Part shown: positions 42,235 through 51,523 of the stretch, in pieces
Position numbering within the stretch: the first letter of the stretch is position 1
Layout: each line of letters opens with the position of its first letter
From: Deltaproteobacteria bacterium
Lineage (GTDB): Bacteria; Desulfobacterota; Desulfomonilia; UBA1062
Length of the DNA stretch: 64,000 nt
Assembly (NCBI GenBank): GCA_018433085.1
Contig: JAHDRW010000013.1
Coordinates: 62,001-126,000, forward strand
Reading direction: 5' to 3'
Notes under the pieces: model-generated
Told to the model about the DNA's origin: nothing
What the model saw: the letters and a program-made list of their open reading frames with translations, nothing else
Database searches by the model: none
Translations under genes and position numbers: made by a program

Positions 42235-43269
42235 GGGCTTGATCTCGGCCTTGCCCCTGCTGATGAGCATCGTGGGCTCCATACCCCGCGGTGAAACCTC
42301 CTTGAGGAACCGCTTCACAAGGATATCTTCCGGATCCTTCACCTTTTTCAGGGCCTGAGCCAGGTCGATCTTGCCCGCGGCAAAGGTTTCATGCCCTCCG
42401 CCCTTGCCGATGCCGTGGCAGATCTTGTGCGCGAGCACGCCTGCCATATGGCTCGAACGCGTGGTGCGGATGGAGAACAGGATCGACCCGTTGTGCCGGC
42501 CGTAGCACAGGCACCATTTGATCCCCTCGATCTGGATGAGTTCGTCGGCATATTCGCCGATCATCTCGGGCCAACCGATGATGTCCACCCGGGCCACCAC
42601 GGCGTCGCCGTAGATCCTGGCGTTGTTGAGCACGGAACAGAGCTCGATAAAGTACTCCTTGGGCTTTTCCGGGTGTTCGATCCGCGCGAGCTTTTTCTGG
42701 AGCGTATTCGGGAATAGATAGACCGACGCACGGATATCGGCGTCGGAAGACTGCCTGCCCAGGTCCCGGGTATCGGACTTGATACCGTAGAACAGGGCCG
42801 TCGCCACCCTCCGGTCCATTGGCAGGGCCAGCTGCCGGATGTACTGGGTGATGATGGTCGATGTACTGCCGAGACTCTTGCGCACGTCGAGGTATTCCGC
42901 CTTGTTGGACGACTTCCGCAAGGGATGGTGGTCGATGACCGCAGTGGGATTGACGCCGGGGGGCAGAACCACATTGCCGGTGTGCGGCTGGCAGTCCACC
43001 AGGATGACAACCGAGGAGTTCCGGAGATTCACCGAGTTCAGCGGGGCCATGTCGATGTTCAGGAGCTTGACCATGCACTGGTTTTCCACCCTGCCGATGA
43101 TGCCGCTGTATGCGATGACCGAGGTGACGCCCAGGGTCTTGCGGAAGATATACTTGAGCCCGAAGGCGGACGCGATGCTGTCTGGATCGGGATTCTCGTG
43201 GGTGACGATGAAAACCTTCCTTTTGCCCTTGACGATGGAAAGCAGTTTTTCCAGATCCGGCTTACTCAT
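42211..43269 (-). CDS. DHH-family phosphoesterase
   Basis: A 352-residue protein with the DHH motifs in order: VTHENPDPDSIASAFGL, LVDCQPHTGN, VIDHHPLRKSS and the DHHA1 motif GKGGGHETFAAG. Relatives hydrolyse short oligoribonucleotides, pAp or cyclic dinucleotides with Mn2+. The final part carries a short extra segment after the DHHA1 domain. The start at 43269 overlaps the Mut7-C gene stop as ATGA. Its 3' end overlaps the PP-loop gene on the other strand by 24 bp. Substrate not predictable. Confidence 0.88.
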   Translation of the reverse strand: MSKPDLEKLLSIVKGKRKVFIVTHENPDPDSIASAFGLKYIFRKTLGVTSVIAYSGIIGRVENQCMVKLLNIDMAPLNSVNLRNSSVVILVDCQPHTGNVVLPPGVNPTAVIDHHPLRKSSNKAEYLDVRKSLGSTSTIITQYIRQLALPMDRRVATALFYGIKSDTRDLGRQSSDADIRASVYLFPNTLQKKLARIEHPEKPKEYFIELCSVLNNARIYGDAVVARVDIIGWPEMIGEYADELIQIEGIKWCLCYGRHNGSILFSIRTTRSSHMAGVLAHKICHGIGKGGGHETFAAGKIDLAQALKKVKDPEDILVKRFLKEVSPRGMEPTMLISRGKAEIKPSEPGVNA

Positions 43270-43748
43270 GAGCTCACCCGGGCGGAAAACAGTCTGCGCA
43301 TGTCCTCCACCATTTTGTCCGTATGAGTCCCCTTCCAGTAGATCCTCTGGCAATGCGGGCATCTGACGAAGTTTTCACGGGTCGTACTGATATATTCCGG
43401 AACCAGATTTTTCACGTCCTGAGCCTTAACACACTTCAACAATGCATTGCAAATGCTGCACCGTGAATAAGGCAGGAGCTTTTCACTGAGTTTCAGATGT
43501 TTATCAAGGTAGCGGAGTTGATCTTTCAGAAAATCGCTTTCCAGGACGATCGATTGCCTGTCCGCAGCAAAATCCCTCCTCCGTGTCAGGAATATCCTTC
43601 CGGCCGCACGTGCACGTGCGATCATGCTCTCGTCCCAGGTACGCATATACTCGGTGTCGAAGCCCATGATCCTCAGCCAACGCGCGAGCCTGCCAAGATT
43701 CTGGTCACATAAGAAACTCATCTGCGGGCCTGAATGCGTCTTCGACAT
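43266..43748 (-). CDS. Mut7-C RNase domain protein
   Basis: A 160-residue protein: a PIN-like domain starting FLCDQNLGRLARWLRIMGFD with acidic residues in TRRRDF, followed by a zinc ribbon, CSIC and CPHC separated by about 40 residues. This is the Mut7-C (DUF82) layout, predicted RNase. The ATG at 43748 has AAGGAGAG seven bases upstream and is chosen over an internal ATG at 43721 without site. Overlaps yraN by 44 bp and the DHH gene by 4 bp. Confidence 0.88.
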   Translation of the reverse strand: MSKTHSGPQMSFLCDQNLGRLARWLRIMGFDTEYMRTWDESMIARARAAGRIFLTRRRDFAADRQSIVLESDFLKDQLRYLDKHLKLSEKLLPYSRCSICNALLKCVKAQDVKNLVPEYISTTRENFVRCPHCQRIYWKGTHTDKMVEDMRRLFSARVSS

Positions 43749-44079
43749 GACACACTCTCCTTGCAGGGTCGACGGCCACCACATCGTATCGCGCCTGAGC
43801 GCCATGGAGGTGCTTCCTGAGCAGATAGATCCTTGACACCCGGACAATCCGACGCTGTTTCCAGGTGGGCACCCAGGCCAGGGGGTCGCCGAACGTTCGT
43901 CCTGTCGATGCCTTCACCTCGATGAATACCACGATGTCGCGGTCGAGGGCAACGATATCGATCTCACCCGTGCGGATCTGAAAGTTCAGATCCAGAATCC
44001 GGTAGCCCTTTCCCTTCAGATACTTCCGGGCGATTTCTTCGCCTTCACTGCCCTTTTTTCTGGTCGATGGCGGTGACAC
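43705..44079 (-). CDS. yraN: YraN (UPF0102) endonuclease-like protein
   Basis: A 124-residue protein of the usual size with KKGSEGEEIARKYLKGKGY, GEIDIVALDRDIVVFIEVKA (restriction-like nuclease core with D-ExK pattern) and WKQRRI. The start is GTG at 44079, preceded by GGAGGA nine bases upstream inside rnhB; no other in-frame start has a ribosome site. It overlaps rnhB by 35 bp. The family probably acts in DNA processing, without established function. Confidence 0.9.
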   Translation of the reverse strand: MSPPSTRKKGSEGEEIARKYLKGKGYRILDLNFQIRTGEIDIVALDRDIVVFIEVKASTGRTFGDPLAWVPTWKQRRIVRVSRIYLLRKHLHGAQARYDVVAVDPARRVCHVEDAFRPADEFLM

Positions 44080-44659
44080 CGTGGAAGCTCCTCCGGTGAA
44101 TCGGACACGCTCCCAGGCATCGGAGTGCCTCGTAATGGGCCTTGGTGGGATAACCCTTGTGCTGTGCGAACCCGTACCCCGGATAGAGCCTGTCCATCTG
44201 TTCCATATGCCTGTCCCGGATGACCTTTGCAACGATGCTCGCAGCGGATATGGAAGGTTCCAGCTCGTCGCCCCGAATCACCGTGTAGCACCTGCACGGC
44301 AGATCGGGCGCGACATTCCCGTCGACAACGGCATACAGGGGCTCGAGCCTGAGATTCAGCACCGCCTCTTTCATGGCCTTCAGCGATGCCTGTAGTATGT
44401 TGATATCGTCGATGCAGTGCTCGTCCACCAGCGAGAACCCTACGTGAACGCCCGGCGCCTGCATGATCGTTTCAAAAAGACGCTCCCTGCGGGAAGGACT
44501 CAGTTTCTTGGAATCCCTTACCAGACGCCTGAGTTCGTGCCCGGGGTCCATGATCACGGCCGCTGCGGCGACAGGGCCTGCCAGCGGCCCCCTTCCCGCC
44601 TCGTCGATGCCGCACACGGGCCAGTACCCCCGGGCGATGAGGGAATCCTCGAGCGACAC
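44045..44659 (-). CDS. rnhB: Ribonuclease HII
   Basis: A 204-residue protein with GIDEAGRGPLAGPV (catalytic Asp/Glu), DSKKLSPSRRE, ASIVAKVIRDR and YPTKAHYEAL. It removes RNA from RNA-DNA hybrids and nicks at embedded ribonucleotides. It starts one base after the rplS stop and is followed by overlapping yraN, the common rplS-rnhB-yraN order. Confidence 0.95.
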   Translation of the reverse strand: MSLEDSLIARGYWPVCGIDEAGRGPLAGPVAAAAVIMDPGHELRRLVRDSKKLSPSRRERLFETIMQAPGVHVGFSLVDEHCIDDINILQASLKAMKEAVLNLRLEPLYAVVDGNVAPDLPCRCYTVIRGDELEPSISAASIVAKVIRDRHMEQMDRLYPGYGFAQHKGYPTKAHYEALRCLGACPIHRRSFHGVTAIDQKKGQ

Positions 44660-44660
44660 G

Positions 44661-45005
44661 CTAGCGGCGCAGTTCTTTCAGCCGTGCCGCCTTGCCTCTC
44701 TTCGCGCGCAGGTAGTAAAGCTTGGCTCTCCTGACCTTGGCGTGGCTCACCACCTCCACCTTGTCCACCACGGGTGCATGCAGGGGGAAGACCCTCTCCA
44801 CACCCACGGCGTAAGACTGTTTGCGGACGGTTATGGATTCGCGGTTGTTGCCCCGATGACGGGCGATGACCACCCCTTCGAAGACCTGAAGCCTCTCCCG
44901 CGACCCCTCGACGATCCTGGTGGAGACGCGCACCTTGTCGCCGATCCGTATCTCAGGCAGATTTTCTTTCATCTGCTCCTGTTCGTATTTGTCGATGATA
45001 TTCAT
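44661..45005 (-). CDS. rplS: 50S ribosomal protein L19
   Basis: A 114-residue basic protein with [31 protein letters not shown] and [18 protein letters not shown], all typical of L19 at the 30S-50S interface. It overlaps the SPOUT methyltransferase gene by four bases (ATGA) and lies in the rpsP-trmD-rplS block. Confidence 0.97.
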   Translation of the reverse strand: MNIIDKYEQEQMKENLPEIRIGDKVRVSTRIVEGSRERLQVFEGVVIARHRGNNRESITVRKQSYAVGVERVFPLHAPVVDKVEVVSHAKVRRAKLYYLRAKRGKAARLKELRR

Positions 45006-45535
45006 GTATTCCCTCCTGCAATCCGGTCTATGGTTATTGAAACGGCGGAACGTACCGACAGATGGTTGAAATCACTCCCCGCGCCGATGGGTTCTATGAC
45101 CGCATCGAGACCTTTCAGAAGCCTCGGCGCGAGTCCCCAGCCCGTCCCGAACACCAGGCATACATCCCTGGCGGACGCGATCGTCCGTGCCTGTTCCCAG
45201 GAAATGCAACCATCCACGCGCGTAGCCGAAGTCCCAACCATATATACACCGGTCTGCCGTTTTATGTCTTCCAGGTCCTTGACCAGGGTGATCACCTCAA
45301 AGGCCTTTTTCCGTATGGGATTGTACTCACCTCCATACCCCTGAAGCCAGTGATCCATGATCCTCCTGGCAAAAGCCAATTGGACATCGTTTGGGTGAAC
45401 GATATAAAGCGTATTTATCCCATATGTCAAGCATACTCTTGCAAGATCATGCAAATCCAGATTGGTGATGGCGGTGGCGATCTCCTCCCCGTTCTTGTCA
45501 AGGCACGGCCAGTGGAGCAATCCTACAGAAAGCAT
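45002..45535 (-). CDS. SPOUT-class RNA methyltransferase (Methyltrn_RNA_4/DUF2168 type)
   Basis: A 177-residue protein with the C-terminal trefoil knot: [14 protein letters not shown] then [19 protein letters not shown], the SAM-binding loops of SPOUT enzymes. The family is usually found between trmD and rplS, as here. AAGGAGATG precedes the start. The RNA target is unknown; it is probably tRNA or rRNA. It is separated from trmD by about 240 bp without recognised gene. Confidence 0.88.
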   Translation of the reverse strand: MLSVGLLHWPCLDKNGEEIATAITNLDLHDLARVCLTYGINTLYIVHPNDVQLAFARRIMDHWLQGYGGEYNPIRKKAFEVITLVKDLEDIKRQTGVYMVGTSATRVDGCISWEQARTIASARDVCLVFGTGWGLAPRLLKGLDAVIEPIGAGSDFNHLSVRSAVSITIDRIAGGNT

Positions 45536-45777
45536 CGCTTCATCTCCTTTGTCCTCTCGGCCTCCCGCAACCCTGACTTGAGAAGGGGTGCGTGCCTATA
45601 CACAACACGTCTGCAATCTTTAATGTATCCCGCATAAAGAGACGTAAAAAACCGGCCTGTCCGGTGCCAGCATGCGTGCCGGTGCAGCCCGACGCAATGG
45701 GTGATTCCTTTTCAGGCTCTGTTCCAGCGTCGCTTCGCCAAAGGCGGTGCCAATCGGATCTGGATGAAGGGACTCCA

Positions 45778-46479
45778 TTATTCCTTATCCTCTCCTTCTC
45801 CTCCGTACATGGCGTTCCCTATCAGATCGGGTCTGGTCTCACGGGTCTTTCTGAAGGCCATCTCCCGGCGCCATGCCCTGATCTGCTCGTGATTCCCGGA
45901 GAAAAGCACCTCGGGTACGGCCAGCCCCCCGAACTCGCGGGGACGCGTATAATGTGGGTGCTCCAGCAGGCCGTGGTAATGCGAATCGCCGCTTACGGTG
46001 GTGTCATGACCCAGAACACCCGGCATCAGACGGGCAACGGCATCGATGATGACCATGGCCGGCAACTCACCGCCGGTGAGCACATAGTCTCCTATGGAGA
46101 GCTCCTCGTGGACGAAGAGCTCGCTCACGCGCTCGTCGACGCCCTCATAGTGGCCGCAGATGAGGGTGATGACATCGAGCGAACTCAGACGCATGGCGTC
46201 CGCCTGCCTGAAGAGCCTCCCACGGGGCGTAGTGAGTATCACCCTCCCCCTCTCCGGAAGGTTTTCCAGGGCCGCGGCTATGGGCTCTGGTTTCAGGATC
46301 ATGCCGCCTCCGCCTCCGTACGGGGTGTCGTCCACTACCCGGTGGCTGCCTAGGCCGTACTCCCGAAGGTGTACGAGACGCACGTCCAAATGTCCGCCCT
46401 GTATCGCCCGGCTCAGAATGCTTTCACTGAACACCCCGGAAAACATATCCGGAAACAGGGTAATGATGTTGACAATCAT
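45778..46479 (-). CDS. trmD: tRNA (guanine-N1)-methyltransferase
   Basis: A 233-residue SPOUT enzyme with VNIITLFPDMF, the motif VVDDTPYGGGGGMILKPEPI, LICGHYEGVDERV and LTGGELPAMVIIDAVARL. It methylates G37 of tRNAs with Leu, Pro or Arg anticodons, preventing frameshifts. It starts 18 bp after rimM in the canonical rpsP-rimM-trmD order. Confidence 0.97.
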   Translation of the reverse strand: MIVNIITLFPDMFSGVFSESILSRAIQGGHLDVRLVHLREYGLGSHRVVDDTPYGGGGGMILKPEPIAAALENLPERGRVILTTPRGRLFRQADAMRLSSLDVITLICGHYEGVDERVSELFVHEELSIGDYVLTGGELPAMVIIDAVARLMPGVLGHDTTVSGDSHYHGLLEHPHYTRPREFGGLAVPEVLFSGNHEQIRAWRREMAFRKTRETRPDLIGNAMYGGEGEDKE

Positions 46480-46497
46480 AGGGGCCTCGAAAGGGGA

Positions 46498-47004
46498 TTA
46501 ATCGAGCAGGCCTTCGAGCAACGAGGAGTCGATCACCACTCGTCTCTTCTCCGTGGAGATCTCCTTGACGATGTCTCGGGTAGCGGGAATGTAATACTCC
46601 TTGTCCGGGTTCACCACGTATACGTCGTTGCTCCCGGTGGAAAAGATCCTGACGATCTCCCCCAGCTCTGTGCCTTGCTCGTCCACCACCTTCATGCCCA
46701 GGAGATCTTTCCAGTAGAACTCGTCTTCCTGGAGCGGGTCGAGCTGTTCGATGGTTATGTAGAGAGACTCACCCTTGATCGCCTCGACCTGGCCTATATC
46801 GTCTAAGCCTTCGAGCGCGAGGACGCACCGGCCTTTGTGCGGTGTGCAGGAAAGAACTCTTCTGGGTACGCCCTGATCACCGATTATCAGGTGAGTATAG
46901 GAACATAGTCTGTCAATAGAATCCCCGTACGGGGTGATCCACATCTTTCCTTTGAGCCCCCTGGGGCTCGAGATCCTGGCGATCTCTACGAGATCATGCT
47001 TCAT
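46498..47004 (-). CDS. rimM: 16S rRNA processing protein RimM
   Basis: A 168-residue protein with the N-terminal beta-barrel signature ISSPRGLKGKMWI and a C-terminal PRC-barrel (EDEFYWKDLLGMKVVDEQG). It assists late 30S maturation through S19. It begins directly after the khpA stop. Confidence 0.95.
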   Translation of the reverse strand: MKHDLVEIARISSPRGLKGKMWITPYGDSIDRLCSYTHLIIGDQGVPRRVLSCTPHKGRCVLALEGLDDIGQVEAIKGESLYITIEQLDPLQEDEFYWKDLLGMKVVDEQGTELGEIVRIFSTGSNDVYVVNPDKEYYIPATRDIVKEISTEKRRVVIDSSLLEGLLD

Positions 47005-47238
47005 TTACTCGATGATTTCCAGTACAGCCCTCTTTTTGATCTTGGTGGACGCTGCTGTGAGTAGTGTTCGCATTGCCCGTGCGGTGCGGCCTTCTTTCCC
47101 GATTACCTTCCCCAGATCGGTCTTCGCCACTCTGAGCTCGATTACAGAAGTCACCTCACCCTCAACTTCAGAAACAGACACCTCTTCCGGATTGTCAACT
47201 AAAGCCTTGGCAATGTACTCTATTAACTCTCTCATCAT
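47005..47238 (-). CDS. khpA: KH-domain RNA-binding protein KhpA
   Basis: A 77-residue KH domain protein with the GxxG loop in [19 protein letters not shown]. It is a small RNA chaperone family member always found between rpsP and rimM; it often works with KhpB. It is adjacent to rimM without gap. Confidence 0.94.
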   Translation of the reverse strand: MMRELIEYIAKALVDNPEEVSVSEVEGEVTSVIELRVAKTDLGKVIGKEGRTARAMRTLLTAASTKIKKRAVLEIIE

Positions 47239-47258
47239 AACCCCTCACCACACAGAAT

Positions 47259-47522
47259 TTATTTTGTGTCCGAACGCTCGATGTCCTGCCCCTTTTCTTT
47301 CATGAGCTTTTTCACTGCCGGAGTTAGTTGGCCCCCTTTTTTCGTCCACTCATTGATCCGGTCCATATCCAGAGAAATGCTCTCCGGCCTGGTCTTTGGA
47401 TTAAAATGGCCTACGATCTCCAGGAATCTCCCGTCTCTTTTGCTTCTGGAATCGGCAACAACCACCCGGAAGAACGCCTTCTTCTTCGAGCCGCCGCGAG
47501 TTAGCCTGATACTTACAGCCAT
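47259..47522 (-). CDS. rpsP: 30S ribosomal protein S16
   Basis: An 87-residue protein starting MAVSIRLTRGGSKKKAFFRV, with ADSRSKRDGRFLEIVG and ISLDMDRINEWTKKG. The start at 47522 is chosen over a 13-codon extension because it gives the conserved N-terminus and follows GGGGGAAAG. First gene of the block that runs to yraN and beyond. Confidence 0.97.
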   Translation of the reverse strand: MAVSIRLTRGGSKKKAFFRVVVADSRSKRDGRFLEIVGHFNPKTRPESISLDMDRINEWTKKGGQLTPAVKKLMKEKGQDIERSDTK

Positions 47523-47562
47523 GCGTGTTCTTTCCCCCTTGGTTCGATATTGGATGTCCACA

Positions 47563-47590
47563 CTTATATTACAAGTCTAAATATTGTCAA
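47563..47590 (-). promoter_or_regulatory. Promoter of the rpsP operon
   Basis: TTGACA (47585-47590), 16 bp, TATAAG (47563-47568) on the reverse strand, about 40 bases before the rpsP ATG. It is the only strong promoter seen for the block. Confidence 0.7.
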
Positions 47591-47754
47591 GCTATTTATC
47601 CCCAAGAAAAGCCTGTGTAAAGGTAATCTTACCGGTGTTTTCCCGTCCGTTGACCCGTCTCTTTGACAGGACGGCGCCGGTTATGATAATATTTTGATTG
47701 ATCGATCGATTCGTTTTCTTGAGCATTTTTTCCGTATGGTTGGAGGGAGGAGGC

Positions 47755-49014
47755 ATGAGCTTCATTGGCCGGGACACGAAAGAAGGGATTTTCGAACGTT
47801 TCTCAAGCCACGTTTCCCGAGGCAAGGCGGATTTCTTCCGCAGCGTGGGGATCGATTTCGTTTTCGGGAAGCGTAAAGGCCCGTTCGTGTGGGATGCCAC
47901 CGGTTCCAGGCGGCTGATCAACTGCCACTGCAACGGAGGGGTGTTCAACCTGGGACACGCAAATCCCGGGGTCGTGCAGGCCCTCATCGATAGCCTCCGC
48001 GAGCTCGACATCGGCAACCACCACCTGGTGAGCGAGCAGCGGGCCATGCTCGCGCAGAGGCTCTCAGAGCTGTTGCCGGGCAATATCTCCTGCACGGTGT
48101 TCGGTGTTGGCGGCGGCGAATCCATCGACCTCGCCATCAAGCTCTCCCGGGGATACACCGGGAGAGCCAAGGTCATATCCGCCGCGGGCGGTTATCACGG
48201 ACATACCGGCCTGGCGCTGGCCGCCGGCGACGAGCAGTACCGCTCGCCCTTCGGTGCTTCACCCCCTGGTTTCGTCCAGGTGCCGTTCAACGACATCGCC
48301 GCCCTGACCGCCGAGATCGACCGCGACACGGCCGCCGTTATCTTCGAGACGGTCCCCGCGACCGCGGGCATGCCTATCGCGGACAGGGATTTTTTTGCCC
48401 GCGCAAAGGAGGAATGCGCAAGAGAGGGCGCGCTGCTCATCATCGACGAGGTACAAACCGGACTCGGAAGAACCGGGAGCATGTGGGGCATCGACCACTT
48501 CGATACCGTGCCCGATATCATGGTCATCGGCAAGGGCCTCTCGGGTGGTATCTACCCTATGACGGCCGCCTGCTTCAACGCCGACCTGGCAGCATTTTTC
48601 AACGATCGTCCCTTTATCCATATCTCGACCTTCGGCGGGGCCGAGGTCGGTTGTCCGGTGGCAATGGCCGTGCTCGACGAGTGCTCGAGGCCTGAGTTCC
48701 TTGATCACGTCCGCACCCTTTCCCGGATCTTCGCCCAGGGCTTCAGCGAGTTGAAGAGCCGGCATCCTCGGATTCTCGTAGGCCTGCGCCAGCTCGGCCT
48801 CATGATGGGCATCGAAATGGTGAACGATTCCTGCGGACCGGTCATGTCCAAGGCGTGTTACGACAACGGGATCTTGAGCGTATACGCCAACAACAACCCC
48901 AGGGTGAGTCAGCTCCTGCCCCCGCTCATCATCGACGAGGCCCTGGCGCATGAGATCATCGAGCGGCTGGATGCAGCGCTGAGAGATACCGGGACCTTTC
49001 TCGGACTGGTATAG
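47755..49014 (+). CDS. Class III PLP-dependent aminotransferase
   Basis: A 419-residue protein with the fold-type I subgroup III signatures: GGGESIDLAIKLSRGYTGR, IDEVQTGLGRTGSMWGIDHF, and the Schiff-base Lys in MVIGKGLSGGIYPM. It resembles omega-aminotransferases acting on amines or omega-amino acids; substrate not predictable. GGAGGGAGGAGGC just ahead of ATG 47755 fixes the start over an earlier in-frame one. The stop is followed 4 bp later by the kinase-fold gene, so the two form an operon. Confidence 0.92.
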   Translation: MSFIGRDTKEGIFERFSSHVSRGKADFFRSVGIDFVFGKRKGPFVWDATGSRRLINCHCNGGVFNLGHANPGVVQALIDSLRELDIGNHHLVSEQRAMLAQRLSELLPGNISCTVFGVGGGESIDLAIKLSRGYTGRAKVISAAGGYHGHTGLALAAGDEQYRSPFGASPPGFVQVPFNDIAALTAEIDRDTAAVIFETVPATAGMPIADRDFFARAKEECAREGALLIIDEVQTGLGRTGSMWGIDHFDTVPDIMVIGKGLSGGIYPMTAACFNADLAAFFNDRPFIHISTFGGAEVGCPVAMAVLDECSRPEFLDHVRTLSRIFAQGFSELKSRHPRILVGLRQLGLMMGIEMVNDSCGPVMSKACYDNGILSVYANNNPRVSQLLPPLIIDEALAHEIIERLDAALRDTGTFLGLV

Positions 49015-49018
49015 CGCC

Positions 49019-49999
49019 ATGAACACGGGAAACATCCGGATCGATATGCAGCTCCTGGAGCGATTCGAAAACGGCATCGATCCGCGCAAGCCCCACGAGA
49101 GTGCCATTCCCGCGCGGATCATCGGCTACGGGGAGATCAGCACCATCTTCGAAATCCTGGAGCCCTCTCTTGCCGGGTTCGCCTACAAGCGTCTCCCCGT
49201 CTTCAGGACCGAGGACGAGATGCAGGAATACGAGCTGCTTTTCCACGAGTACAACCGGTTGCTCTGCGAGGAGATCGGCATCCATGTGCCCAGGCACGCA
49301 TCCGCCAGGGTGAACCCGCTCAAGGGAAACAGGGTGGTCTACTGTATCCAGGAGAGACTTCTCCCGGGTATCATCGGCAACCGGCTCATTCACACCCTGG
49401 ACAACGAATCCATTGTCGTGCTCTTCCGCGCCGTGCTCGCTGAAATGGCGAAGGTGTGGGTATACAACGCCACCCAGGACAGAGTCTGTCTCGGTCTGGA
49501 CGCCCAGATATCAAACTGGGCCCTGTCGTGCGACACTGTACCGGAAGTCTTGGAGGAAGGCCGGGCAGAGCTGGTCTACATCGACACGAGCACGCCGCTT
49601 ATGCGGGTTCACGGGGTCGAACAGCTCGACACCGGGCTCTTTCTGCGAGGTGCCCCCTCGTTTCTCGTATGGTTCATCAGGCTGTTCTTCCTCAAGGACG
49701 TGGTCGGGCGCTATTACGATTTCCACCTGGCAGTGGTGGATCTTCTGGCAAACCTGTTCAAGGAGGGGCGGGCCGACCTCATCGAGCCCCTCATCGCCGA
49801 GGCGAACCGGTTCTTTTCCTGCGGTGCATCCGTGCTCGGGGCGAGTCCCGTCACCTGCCGTGAAGTGCGGTCGTACTACCGCGAGGATGCCATGATCTGG
49901 CGGCTTTACCAGGGGCTCAGACGGCTCGACCGGTTTCTCCAAACCCGACTGCTCAGGCGGCATTACTGCTACATTCTACCCGGAACAATCAAGCGCTGA
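49019..49999 (+). CDS. Uncharacterised kinase-fold (APH-like) protein
   Basis: A 326-residue protein with no obvious named family, but a complete set of kinase-fold landmarks: glycine loop-like GYGEIST (36-42), a lysine in AYKRLPVF (57), helix-C glutamates in YELLFHEY, a hinge-like CIQERLLPG (about 109-117), LGLDAQISN where D161 and N166 have the D-x4-N spacing of aminoglycoside/choline kinases (HxDxxxxN, with H replaced by G), and YIDTSTP with D189 as metal-binding Asp. It may phosphorylate a small molecule or be a pseudokinase. Co-transcribed with the aminotransferase, so an amino-containing substrate is plausible. It could belong to a DUF such as DUF6206; this is from memory. Confidence 0.72.
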   Translation: MNTGNIRIDMQLLERFENGIDPRKPHESAIPARIIGYGEISTIFEILEPSLAGFAYKRLPVFRTEDEMQEYELLFHEYNRLLCEEIGIHVPRHASARVNPLKGNRVVYCIQERLLPGIIGNRLIHTLDNESIVVLFRAVLAEMAKVWVYNATQDRVCLGLDAQISNWALSCDTVPEVLEEGRAELVYIDTSTPLMRVHGVEQLDTGLFLRGAPSFLVWFIRLFFLKDVVGRYYDFHLAVVDLLANLFKEGRADLIEPLIAEANRFFSCGASVLGASPVTCREVRSYYREDAMIWRLYQGLRRLDRFLQTRLLRRHYCYILPGTIKR

Positions 50000-50154
50000 G
50001 GGGAGATCGAAAGGGGAAAAGCAAAAGAACAACGTGTCGGGGATTGACGGGTCTCAATCAGGGTACCCCTTGTCTTCGGCTCAATGGGTATCGCCTTTCA
50101 TGAAATCCCGCCAATCAGTGATCCATCGTTTCAGGCCGATTCCTCTCCAGCCGG

Positions 50155-51144
50155 TTATCGTTCCTTTGCCACCTGAAGGAGCTGATCGGAGATCTCCAGG
50201 CCGAGTTTCTCGACCAGCTGCCGGTCAATGAATATCTGGAGGTCCTTCTGCGCGAGTATGGGAAGCTCCTCGGGCTTCTTGCCGTCATTGAGGATCGCCG
50301 CAGCCTGTCTGCCGGAGAGTACGCCGATGTGATGGAAGTCGGGTCCGGCATAGAGCAGCGCACCCTTCTCGTTGTAGTTCACGAAGGCAAACACCGGCAG
50401 GTTGTGCTCGGACGCCACGGCAAAAAGCTCCTTGCCGTGCTCCTGGTCGCGCAGGCCGTAGTAGGCGTCCAGGGGGATGGCGAAGGAGTCCACCCCGGCT
50501 GCGATCAGCTCGAGCGCGATCGGCGTCAGGGAGTCGGACTTCCCGACCTCCTTGGTGACCATGGTGATCCCGAGTTGGGAGGCCTTGCGTGTGACCTCGG
50601 TGTTGAAGGCAACGGCATTGTCGTCATCGCTGTAGATCATGCCTAAATTCTCTATATCCGGTTTGGCCATCTGTGCCAGGACAAGAAAGTTCAGGGGGTC
50701 CTGGTACAGGGTCGCCCCGGTGATGCCCGGCGCCGGCTCCATCACCGACGGGCACCCGACCACGGGCGGATTCGCCACGCAGGAAAATACCAGCGGGATG
50801 CCCGCTCCCATGATCTTGTCCATGGAATACTTGGTGGCCGGGGTGCTGATGGTGAGCACCAGGTCGGGCTTTGCTTCCACGATCCGGGATGCCGCGCTCT
50901 TGATTCTCAGGAGAATGCCCACCTTCTTCCAGAGATTCGCATCGGCGGATGCATCGATGATCTGCCGGTTGACCGTCAGGTTTTGACCCTCGACAATGCC
51001 GCTGCGGCCCAGCTCTTCCACGAATCCCCGGTATGCATCGTCGAACGGGCCGATATTCGAGACCTGCAGCACCTCGACGTGATACGCATAACAGGGGCTT
51101 GTGAGAATCAGAACCAATAACGGAACGATCCACGCCTTTCTCAT
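50155..51144 (-). CDS. ABC transporter substrate-binding protein (TrpX-like family)
   Basis: A 329-residue secreted protein: signal peptide MRKAWIVPLLVLILTSPCYA, then a two-lobed periplasmic fold with LVLTISTPATKY and GVLSGRQAAAILNDGKKPEE, the layout of the ABC_sub_bind family. It should bind a small ligand. AGGAGGAG precedes ATG 51144; a longer start has none. No permease or ATPase gene adjoins, so it is an orphan receptor here or may act in signalling. Confidence 0.87.
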   Translation of the reverse strand: MRKAWIVPLLVLILTSPCYAYHVEVLQVSNIGPFDDAYRGFVEELGRSGIVEGQNLTVNRQIIDASADANLWKKVGILLRIKSAASRIVEAKPDLVLTISTPATKYSMDKIMGAGIPLVFSCVANPPVVGCPSVMEPAPGITGATLYQDPLNFLVLAQMAKPDIENLGMIYSDDDNAVAFNTEVTRKASQLGITMVTKEVGKSDSLTPIALELIAAGVDSFAIPLDAYYGLRDQEHGKELFAVASEHNLPVFAFVNYNEKGALLYAGPDFHHIGVLSGRQAAAILNDGKKPEELPILAQKDLQIFIDRQLVEKLGLEISDQLLQVAKER

Positions 51145-51429
51145 GCCACTCCTCCTTTTTTTCACTATCTGTGATATATCATGAAAACACTAAAACTATC
51201 GGGAAGTGCTGAAAATATCTTTAAAAAGTCAACGAGCTTTCCCCTGCAGATCACCGTTCCATCTCAGTCGGAATAACCGGAGCCGGCACCGGGACCGTGT
51301 TCGCTCCATAACCTTATGTTATCAATGGCATGAACCTTCAACGGCAAGCCCTGGATCCTATTGAAGCCTAAAAGCTTGAACGGGAATGTGACCCCACCTT
51401 CAAGGTCCTGAAGAAGCGGACTTAAAAGG

Positions 51430-51464
51430 AGGATTCATGATATAACATCAGGAATCCTTTTTTT
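51430..51464. terminator. Hairpin terminator between the ABC binding protein and uvrA
   Basis: AGGATTC (51430-51436) pairs with GAATCCT (51452-51458), followed by T7 on the + strand. On the reverse strand it lies about 60 bp past the uvrA stop and is followed by CCTTTT, so it most usefully ends uvrA transcripts. The remaining gap 51145-51429 shows no gene. Confidence 0.6.
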
Positions 51465-51523
51465 GCTGCCTGCGGCGATGGTTCGTCAAAATTGCATCTT
51501 CTTTCAAGGACGGCACCGGGAGA

